DNA of 64,000 nt from an uncultured Christensenella sp. GTDB lineage: Bacteria; Bacillota; Clostridia; Christensenellales; Borkfalkiaceae. The notes under the pieces were generated by a model. That model saw only the letters and a program-made list of their open reading frames with translations, was not told where the DNA came from and did not search any database. The DNA is taken from positions 1 through 64,000 of the forward strand of contig CAJTOY010000003.1 of the NCBI GenBank assembly GCA_910578195.1, given 5' to 3'. Positions 1 through 7,200 of the stretch are shown here, piece by piece; position 1 is the stretch's first letter, and every line of letters begins with the position of its first letter. A program made the position numbers and the translations under genes.

Positions 1-43
1 GGCGCATGAAGCGCCGCCCGCTTTTTTCGGGCAAATTGAGTTT

Positions 44-382
44 TTATTCGGCTTTTAAATCGAGCGCTTTGTTGACAGAACTCTGTCCCATACAAATGGG
101 CACTATGCCGAACGTGAGCAAGTAAAGCAGAACGTATAACCCGCCTTCGGACGAGCGGCCGAGCATTTCGCCCGATTTCTGCCCGAGACGGTAAGACCAG
201 TAAATCTGGTATATCCCGAACGAAAATACCGAAGCGAAAAACGCGCCGACGCCGCCCATGGTAGCGTGTTTGGGCGCAAGCTCGTTACTTGCGTTGGTGA
301 GCGTTACAAACCAGTAAATGTAGTAGATGCCCAGCGTAAGAACGCTGAAAAGCAGTGCGAGAAAGACGTTTCTTTTTTTCAT
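44..382 (-). CDS. DUF4234-type small membrane protein
   Basis: A 112-residue integral membrane protein of unknown function. Two copies of a hydrophobic unit ending in (I/T)(Y/F)xIYW are visible (about residues 5-28 and 45-65), followed by a third hydrophobic segment (about 80-98); this duplicated aromatic pattern is typical of DUF4234. The start is supported by an AAGGAG ribosome site about 7 nt upstream. It is the last gene of a leftward operon, 20 nt after the patatin-like gene, so it may act at the membrane together with that lipase; this is inference from position. The family has no established biochemical role. Confidence 0.8.
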   Translation of the reverse strand: MKKRNVFLALLFSVLTLGIYYIYWFVTLTNASNELAPKHATMGGVGAFFASVFSFGIYQIYWSYRLGQKSGEMLGRSSEGGLYVLLYLLTFGIVPICMGQSSVNKALDLKAE

Positions 383-402
383 TATGTACTCCTTTTTTTA
401 TG

Positions 403-1299
403 TCAATATAGTTTTCTCACGCAATACGCATCGTTCCTCAGCGCCTTGCCCGCGACGTTGAGGAAGGAAAGCAGTCTGTCTATCGAAAAGTTTTGCTGCC
501 TTAACGTATGTTCTTCGAGAAAAATATCATTGATTGCCTTTTGAATACTTTCCTTCGTGCATTCGCCCGCGAATATGCGCGAAAGAATTTTTTCGCCGTA
601 TAAACAGGCTTTTTCAATGCGCTCCGAGGTGGTGCTTTTCGAGTAGTCGTAGTGCGCCTTAGAAAAATCGTTGCAGTACGACAAGTCGAGGTCAATCACG
701 GGAACGTCGGTTTTGAACTCCCTGCGGTAGTCGTATCTTGCGTCGAAGTGCAGCACGAACACGAGGTCAAGCTCCTCGCCGTCGGCAAGCGGACGTGAGT
801 TTTTAAGCAGCGGATACAGCGGGATATTGTCCGCCGCCCCGCCGTCGATTGCAAGTCTGCCGTCGACAAAGGACGGAATTAATTTCAAAAACGGGTAGTT
901 GATTGCCGCTTTCAAATACTTTTTCCATATGCGGCTGTAATTGCGGTAAATCCAGTAATACCTCACCGAAAACAGCGGGATATGGCAGACGGGGAAGCAA
1001 AGGGGAATTTCGAGGTTGTCGCAATCGTTGCACATTGCGTCGATATAGTCGGAAAGCAGTCCCTTTGCAAACACTTTCCAGAACAGCTCGGCGGGTTTGG
1101 TTATTTCTACGCTTTTATACAGCCGCTCGACGTAATCGAGCTTGTCCGTGCAAAGCGCGTATGCGGTGAATATCCCGCCCGACGAGGCGGAAACCAGCTT
1201 TATCTCGTCGCGCGAAACGAATTTTAAAAGGGCTTTCGTGAACCCGACCTGATACGCGCAGTTGCTTATTCCGCCGGAGTACGTTATCCCTATTTTTAA
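403..1299 (-). CDS. Patatin-like phospholipase with a TTA at the start-codon position
   Basis: Predicted serine acyl hydrolase of the patatin family (phospholipase A-like Ser-Asp dyad). The frame shows an oxyanion-type Gly motif (YSGGISNCAYQVG), a nucleophile elbow SASSGG about 45 residues in, and the catalytic Asp in AIDGGAAD. About 298 residues. The conserved N-terminus has no ATG, GTG or TTG: the codon that should start it is TTA (1299-1297), 7 nt after a GGAG, overlapping the TAA stop of the upstream gene. The first normal start codon in frame is GTG at 1074, which would remove the catalytic serine. A G-to-A change (TTG to TTA, also turning the upstream TGA stop into TAA), a sequencing error or an unusual start all fit. 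Cytoplasmic; no signal peptide. Confidence 0.75.
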   Translation of the reverse strand, partial: LKIGITYSGGISNCAYQVGFTKALLKFVSRDEIKLVSASSGGIFTAYALCTDKLDYVERLYKSVEITKPAELFWKVFAKGLLSDYIDAMCNDCDNLEIPLCFPVCHIPLFSVRYYWIYRNYSRIWKKYLKAAINYPFLKLIPSFVDGRLAIDGGAADNIPLYPLLKNSRPLADGEELDLVFVLHFDARYDYRREFKTDVPVIDLDLSYCNDFSKAHYDYSKSTTSERIEKACLYGEKILSRIFAGECTKESIQKAINDIFLEEHTLRQQNFSIDRLLSFLNVAGKALRNDAYCVRKLY

Positions 1300-1742
1300 T
1301 TTCCGTCTCCGGCAAAATGTTTTTTTAATTCTTTGACCTTAACGACCGTGTCGCCCAGCTTTTCGAGCGCGGACGACAAAAACTTCACGCCCTCCGCCGC
1401 GGGGTTGAGCGTGTCGCCTAACGCTTTTAATTCCTCCGCGGTCTTTTTCCTGAGACTTCCGAGAACGGCAAGACTTTTGTTCAACTCTTCGGGCTTGCGC
1501 GCCGATATAAGCTTTTTCAGTATTTCCGCCAAATCGTCGTACCGCCAGCGCACGGAGTTAAGACTGTCCGACGGCATGGCGATTTTCGCATCTTTAACCG
1601 CCTTTCTCTCCGAAGAAACGAGCTTCGCGCAGACTTTAAGCTGTTTTACGTTGTTTCTGAATTCGCCGATTACGTCGGTCAGCAACAACAGTCGTTTATT
1701 GATGCCTATCAATCCTTTGTATTCGGCTTCTGTAATTCCCAT
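1296..1742 (-). CDS. Hypothetical helical protein, 148 aa
   Basis: I do not recognise a family. The sequence is Lys/Leu/Glu-rich and predicted all-helical, with coiled-coil-like stretches (about residues 20-55 and 70-140) and no membrane segment or signal peptide. It starts with a GAGGTG ribosome site 5 nt before ATG and lies about 28 nt downstream of a consensus promoter on the same strand. It is the first gene of an operon with the patatin-like lipase and the DUF4234 protein; its stop codon overlaps the lipase's start position, implying translational coupling. It could be an accessory or immunity-like partner of the lipase, but that rests only on gene order. Confidence 0.7.
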   Translation of the reverse strand: MGITEAEYKGLIGINKRLLLLTDVIGEFRNNVKQLKVCAKLVSSERKAVKDAKIAMPSDSLNSVRWRYDDLAEILKKLISARKPEELNKSLAVLGSLRKKTAEELKALGDTLNPAAEGVKFLSSALEKLGDTVVKVKELKKHFAGDGN

Positions 1743-1777
1743 ACTTCACCTCAGTAAATATATTTCTATAATTCGAC

Positions 1778-1806
1778 ATTATATAGCAATAAATTTACCT
1801 TGTCAA
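1778..1806 (-). promoter_or_regulatory. Housekeeping promoter of the patatin operon
   Basis: On the minus strand, TTGACA (1806-1801) is followed by a 17-bp spacer and TATAAT (1783-1778). Both hexamers are perfect consensus. The predicted start of transcription is about 1771, leaving a leader of about 28 nt before the 148-aa gene. The divergent XRE gene begins 57 bp away, so it is the obvious candidate regulator of this promoter. Confidence 0.8.
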
Positions 1807-1862
1807 TACTTTTAAGTAATTTAATTGGTATTATTTAGCCGAGGTAAGTAAAAAAATAGTAT

Positions 1863-2150
1863 ATGTTGAAAATAAGGGAATTGCGCGAAGAGGCGCAAAT
1901 GACGCAAAAACAGCTTGCTGAGAAAATTTCGAACATGCAAAGGAACGTGAGCAACTGGGAGCAGGGGGTCAGCGAGCCCGACTTGCAGACCGTGGAAAAA
2001 CTTGCGGACGTTTTCGGCGTCACTCTCGACGAGCTGTTCGGCAGGGAACAGTCCGCCGTTCAGCCCGAAACTAAGCTGATAAGCGCGGTGCGCAGACTTG
2101 CGCCCGAGCAAAAGGACGCGCTTTTTGCGCTAATAAAAACTTTTATATAA
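1863..2150 (+). CDS. XRE-family transcriptional regulator
   Basis: A 95-residue DNA-binding protein. Residues 1-60 form a Cro/CI-type helix-turn-helix: LREEAQMTQKQLAEKI (helices 1-2), then NVSNWEQGVSEPDLQTVEKLADVFGVTLDELFG. The tail (about 65-95) is a short helical segment, probably for dimerisation, with no sensor domain. It is transcribed divergently from the patatin operon, whose consensus promoter lies in the shared intergenic region, so local repression is the simplest role. No good ribosome site precedes the ATG (a GAGG lies 17 nt upstream), so the exact start is less certain. Confidence 0.85.
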   Translation: MLKIRELREEAQMTQKQLAEKISNMQRNVSNWEQGVSEPDLQTVEKLADVFGVTLDELFGREQSAVQPETKLISAVRRLAPEQKDALFALIKTFI

Positions 2151-2248
2151 TAATGTATATAAGCCGTAAAAACAATTTCGGGATAAACGTTCTAAAAGGA
2201 AAAGCTGCGCAATAAAGTATTATACACATAGTTTTTGCGGAGGCGGAT

Positions 2249-3724
2249 ATGCTTGATTACAACGTTTACGAGGACATTGCCGGAAGGAGCGGCGGAGATA
2301 TCTATATAGGCGTGGTGGGACCCGTCAGAACGGGGAAGTCCACGCTGATTAAAAAATTTATGACCGAGCTGGTCATTCCCAACGTCACGGACGCGAATTT
2401 GAAAAGCGTCATGACGGACGAACTGCCGCAGTCGGCTTCGGGCAGAAGCATTATGACGACCGAGCCCAAATTCGTGCCCGCCAAAGCGTGCGAAGTCAAG
2501 CTTGAAAACGCTTCGGCGAACGTGAGACTTATCGACTGCGTGGGCTTCGTGACTGAGGGCGCGTCGGGCTTCGAGGAGGACGGAAAGCCCCGCCTCGTCA
2601 AGACGCCGTGGAACGAAAACCCCGTGCCTTTTACCGAGGCGGCGGCGCTCGGCACCGACAGAGTAATAAGGGAGCACTCGACGATAGGCGTGCTCGTCAC
2701 GACCGACGGAAGCATCGCCGACATTCCGAGGCAGGGATACGTGGCGGCAGAGGAGAGGACGGTAAGAAGCCTCAAAGAGATAGGCAAGCCGTTTGTAATC
2801 GTTCTCAACTGCGCCGCGCCCGATTCCTCTTCGGCGAAGGCGTTGAAAGCCGAGCTCGAAGAAAAATACAACAATTCGGTCATTGCGGTCAACTGCGAAA
2901 AAATCGGCGCAGAGGGGCTTTTGGATATTTTGAAGGCGGTGCTTTTCGAGTTTCCCGTGCTGTCCTTCGACGTCAATATTCCCGACTGGATGCGCTATCT
3001 TGCGCCGAATTCGAGCGCGGTAGGCGAGCTTTTGGATAAGGTGCGCACGGTTGCGCCGCGCATATGCAGAATGAAGGATTGCAACGCGTTCGACAATCTG
3101 CTTGCGGGCTGCGAATACTGGAATCCCGAGACCGCGGTAAACTTAAATCTTTCGGAGGGCAAGGCGGAAATTACCGCGTTTGCGAGAGACGGAATTTTCT
3201 TCAACATGCTTTCCGAAATCGCGGGCGACAGCATTTCCGACGAGTGCACGCTCATGCGCTACGTCCGCGGCACAGCCGAGGCGAAGCACAGCTACGATAA
3301 AATCAAGGACGCGTTCGAGTGCGCAAAAGTCAACGGTTACGGCATAGTCCAGCCCGACGACGAGGACATGAGCCTCGAACAGCCCAAAGTCGTAAGGCAA
3401 GGGGGAAGCGTGGGTATAAAACTCCGCGCGACCGCGCCGAGCTATCACATAGTCAAAATCGACGTCACGGGCGAGGTCAGCCCTATTATGGGCAGCGCCC
3501 AGCAAAGCGAGGGCATCGTTCAGGGAATGATGAACGGCTTCGAGACCAACCCCGACGGCATGTGGGAGACGAACGTGTTCGGCAAATCCCTCCGCGGCAT
3601 GGTCAAGGAAGGGCTTGCGGGCAAGGTGTCGTGCATGCACGACGACACCAAGGCGAAAATGCGCCGGGCCATAACCCGCATTATCAACGAGGGAAAAGGC
3701 GGCGTAATCTGTATAATTCTATAA
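2249..3724 (+). CDS. spoIVA: Stage IV sporulation protein A (spore coat morphogenetic ATPase)
   Basis: SpoIVA polymerises on the outer forespore membrane and anchors the coat; it is made in the mother cell. The 491-residue length matches the family. The N-terminal TRAFAC-type ATPase has Walker A GPVRTGKST (24-32) and a DCVGF-type segment near residue 97. A middle region and a C-terminal domain ending in GKGGVICIIL follow, as in B. subtilis SpoIVA. GGAGG precedes the ATG at good distance. No other coat or spoIVFAB gene is adjacent. Family knowledge predicts a SigE promoter; I could not define one convincingly upstream. The stop codon overlaps the left arm of a dispersed structured element. Confidence 0.95.
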   Translation: MLDYNVYEDIAGRSGGDIYIGVVGPVRTGKSTLIKKFMTELVIPNVTDANLKSVMTDELPQSASGRSIMTTEPKFVPAKACEVKLENASANVRLIDCVGFVTEGASGFEEDGKPRLVKTPWNENPVPFTEAAALGTDRVIREHSTIGVLVTTDGSIADIPRQGYVAAEERTVRSLKEIGKPFVIVLNCAAPDSSSAKALKAELEEKYNNSVIAVNCEKIGAEGLLDILKAVLFEFPVLSFDVNIPDWMRYLAPNSSAVGELLDKVRTVAPRICRMKDCNAFDNLLAGCEYWNPETAVNLNLSEGKAEITAFARDGIFFNMLSEIAGDSISDECTLMRYVRGTAEAKHSYDKIKDAFECAKVNGYGIVQPDDEDMSLEQPKVVRQGGSVGIKLRATAPSYHIVKIDVTGEVSPIMGSAQQSEGIVQGMMNGFETNPDGMWETNVFGKSLRGMVKEGLAGKVSCMHDDTKAKMRRAITRIINEGKGGVICIIL

Positions 3725-3844
3725 AACAGCGTCTGAGCTTCGCAATACTGCGTTGCGCTGTGTTTTCCCCGCTCGCTTACGCATATAGTAAGCTCGCGTC
3801 GGAAAGCCTCGCGCGCCTTGTCTTGCTCGCTTATCCGCTGTTTT
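3723..3844. repeat. Dispersed structured element, copy A
   Basis: First of two related elements (see 11894-12016). A perfect 9-bp closing stem (3723-3731 with 3836-3844) encloses a conserved core. The 5' block GCTTCGCAATAC lies 5 nt inside the stem; the 3' block CCTTGTCTTGCTCGC ends 5 nt before the other arm. Both distances are identical in the second copy. An inner hairpin CTTAC/GTAAG sits in the middle. The closing stem has a different sequence in each copy but is fully paired in both, the signature of a folded RNA or of insertion into a hairpin. It overlaps the spoIVA stop codon. Confidence 0.7.
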
Positions 3845-3860
3845 GGAAAATATTAATAAA

Positions 3861-3893
3861 GCCCGCCCGCGCATATATGCGCGGGCGGGTCCG
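3861..3893. terminator. Bidirectional terminator hairpin between spoIVA and a small gene
   Basis: GCCCGCCCGCGCATA pairs with its complement around the central ATAT to give a very stable hairpin, followed by CCGTTTTATT on the plus strand and preceded by A-rich sequence (AATAAA) that supplies a U-run on the minus strand. It separates the convergent spoIVA transcript and the 50-aa gene. Confidence 0.7.
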
Positions 3894-3895
3894 TT

Positions 3896-4048
3896 TTATT
3901 CGCCTTGTTTCTCGTCCCTTGTTTCGAGCAGACTGTCGGGCACGGTCATTTCGCCGTCCGCGCCGTACAGCGCGGGCTCGTCCTTTAAACTCATGATATA
4001 GGTGACGTACTGTTCGTCAGTCAGCTTCGCTATTTTCTTTTTCGCCAT
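3896..4048 (-). CDS. Small hypothetical protein, 50 aa
   Basis: A short open frame with a perfect GGAGGT ribosome site 8 nt before the ATG (4048-4046), ending in TAA just before a strong terminator hairpin. These two signals are the main support. The product starts MAKKKIAKLTDEQYV, becomes acidic (DEPALYGADGE) and ends in charged residues; no signal peptide or membrane segment. I recognise no family. Basic N-terminus and acidic C-terminus suggest a small cytoplasmic binding protein, but no function can be given. Confidence 0.65.
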   Translation of the reverse strand: MAKKKIAKLTDEQYVTYIMSLKDEPALYGADGEMTVPDSLLETRDEKQGE

Positions 4049-4216
4049 TAAAAATAACCTCCGCGAGTTGATTGTTCGTTTTAATTATTATGCGCGTACG
4101 TCCGGTAATTTATTCCGTTGCCCCCGCAATATTACGCGTGTAACTTTAATTTTTTTAAAATTACCAAAAAAAAATCGTAAATAATATTTACTTTTAATTT
4201 AATTTGGTGTAAACTA

Positions 4217-4222
4217 TATAAT
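4217..4222 (+). promoter_or_regulatory. -10 box of the 1905-aa gene
   Basis: TATAAT lies 44 nt before the start codon in very A/T-rich DNA (about 4150-4250). The -35 position 17 bp upstream reads TTAATT, a weak match. A clear AGAGGTG ribosome site sits 6 nt before the ATG. Confidence 0.5.
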
Positions 4223-4266
4223 AGACTTTTTATTAGTATCAAATAACTGCGTTTAAGAGGTGTACT

Positions 4267-7200
4267 ATGCCAAACGATAAAAACGAAATTGAACTGAACG
4301 GCGCTCCCAAGAAAGCGGATATTATAATCAAGAATACCCAGAACATAGCGTCGAAGCAGGAAGATTTGAGCGAACAGACCAGGCTTGCGGTTTCGCGTTT
4401 AGACGAAGCTATCGAGCTGTTTACGAGGAATAATCAGGATTCGGCTTATATCGTTAAGCAGAGTGAAGAATTATTCGCGCAGCTTCAAAGCGAAAACTCC
4501 GCGCTCAAACAGGAGCTTTTGTATCTCGCCAAGCAAAGCGAGAATATTTACGCGGGACTTGCCGAGAAGATAAACGAGCTTTCCGAGCAAGCCAAAACCC
4601 GCGAGGAAGCTATGAGCGGGTTTGCCGACAGAATAAACGACGTCGCCGAACAGACCCGCAGAAGCGAGGAAGCGTATACTCTCATTACCGATAAACTCGC
4701 GGATATAGCCGAGCAAAACAAGCGCAGTGAAGAAATGTATTCCGAGCTCAGCGGCAAGCTCGCGGCGGTAAAGACCGTCGGCGCGGTAGAAAGAGTCGTG
4801 CCCGCCGAGGTCGACCTTACGGCTGTGCTCGACAAACTGAACGCGGTTTCAGAGCAGATCAGAAGAAACGACGCTGCCGCGAGAGGCGGCGATATGACTG
4901 CGGTGCTCGACAAGCTGAACGTTGTTTCCGAACAAATGAGAAGAACCGAGCGGGCGTATGCAGACCTTTCGGACAGAGTAAGCGACAGACCCGCGGAGAG
5001 AACGATTATAAGGGAGAAGTCGGACGCTTCGGCGGCGGATATCACCGAGGTGCTCGACAAGATTACCCGCCTTTCCGAACAGCTCAGAAGGAGCGACAGC
5101 GCGCACTCGATGCTTGCGGACAAGTTTGAAATTCTCTCGATGCGCGTCGAGCAGTACGCGTTCGAAAGCAACAAAGCCCCCGCGGCTTACCCGCAGTCGG
5201 GCGTAACACCCGTCGTAATTCCCGCCCCCGCGCCCGTGCAGACGGCGAGGGAGGAAATCGATTACGACAAGCTTGCAGAAAAGGTCGCTTCCCTTATCAC
5301 CGCGAGAGAGGTCGTATCCCCCGACTATATCGCGTCTAAGGTGGCGGAACAGATAGTAATTCCCGAGACGGGCGCGCCCAACGTGAACGTCACGGTCGAC
5401 GCCGATTATATCGCGTCGAGAGTAATGGAGCACATCAATCTTCCCGAAACCGTCAACGTCGACGGCGAGGAGATTGCGGACAAGGTCGCACAGCGTCTCA
5501 ACAGAATGAACTCGACCGAAATCGCGGCTTCGGCGGTTGACTTCGACGAGGACAATTTTGCGGATATGCTCGTAGACAGACTGTCGGTTATAAAGACCGA
5601 CGAGGACGCGCTTGTCGAGCGCATTGCGGAAAAGCTCGACGCATTGAAGGGCGAAGAGAGTGCGCCCGTCCGGACAGTCGATTTTAACGAAGAGGAACTT
5701 GCCGAGCGCATCGCGAGAAAGCTCGAAGGGGTCAAGCCCGAAGAGGTTGCCCTTGACGAGGAGGCGCTCGCCGAGCGCATAGCGCGCAAGGTCGGCGGAT
5801 ACAATACGAACGTTGCGCCCGTGACGGCGAACGTCGATTTGGACGAAGAGGAGCTTGCGGACGCGATATCGTTGAAGGTCGGCTCGCTCAAAGCCGAGGA
5901 CTTCGAAATTCTGGTTGACGACGAGGGCTGCCTCTCGATTTCGAAGGTTATAGCGGACAACTTAGACTACAACACAATTTCGAATATAATTGCCGATAAG
6001 CTGCGCGAGGCGCTCGATTTGGCGGCGGTCAACGCCCCCGACTACGAGGAAATGGCGGAGCGCATCAGCGAAAAGATTACTGTTGCGGGCATCAACGAGG
6101 ACGCTATCGCCGAGAAAGCGGCGGCTGTTCTTTCGAACTATCTGCCCGAGCTGGATACCGAGGAAATTACCGACAAGATTACGGGCGCGGTTATCGACGT
6201 GGTCAGCGCGATGCCCCAGCCCACACTTGACAGCGAGGAAATCTGCAACAGCATAAGCGAGAAGCTTATCGAGTCGCAGGAGGACCACGATTACGACATA
6301 GTTGTCGACGACGACGGCATTTCGAAGATTACCGGACTTGTTTCCGAAGAGGTGACCCGCGAGACGGGCGTCCGCTTCGACAAGGTCGAGGACGACATTG
6401 CAAGGCTTTCCGAAGCGGTTGCGAAAATCGGCGAATTCGTGGAAGCGAAAGATACCGTCGAAACGACCGAAAGTGCCAAGGACGATTACAGCGGGCTTTC
6501 CGAGGTGGTTGCCGCCGAGATAGAAAAGGGCGTTGCGGCGCGGCTTGACAATATTCAGGACGATATCGCTAAGATAACCGAGGTTATCACCGCCGAGGAC
6601 GAACCCGAAGAAGAATACGCCGAAGAGGACTACGCCGAGGACGATTATTCGAAGCTTTCCGAGCTTGTCGCGGCTGAGATAGAGAAGGGCGTTTCCGCTC
6701 AGCTCAACAGCGTTGCCGACAACGTGGCGAAGATTACCGAGTACCTCGCCGAGGTCGAAAACGAAGAAGCGGACGAGGAAGCACTTGCCGAGCAGGAGCC
6801 TTCCGAGTACGAGGATATTGCGGAAGATTATACCGAGCTTTCGGAAGTTGTCGCAAGCGAGGTCGAAAAGCGCGTATCTGCGCGGCTTGACACCCTCGAA
6901 GCAAAGATAACCGAAATTTTCACCGCCGAGGACGAACCCGAGGAATACGCCGAAGAGGAAGCCGAGGAGTTGGATTACTCCGCGCTGTCCGAGGTGGTTG
7001 CGGCTGAGCTCGAAAAGAACGTGACCGCGCGCCTCGATACCCTCGAAGAGAAGATATCGGGCATAGCCGAAATATTCGCCGACGAGGAAGTCGGGGAAGA
7101 AACTGAGGAAGAAGAGATTGCCGAGGACTACTCGAACCTTTCGGAAGCGGTAGCGGACGAGGTCGAAAAGCGCGTGACCGCGCGTCTCGACACCCTCGAA

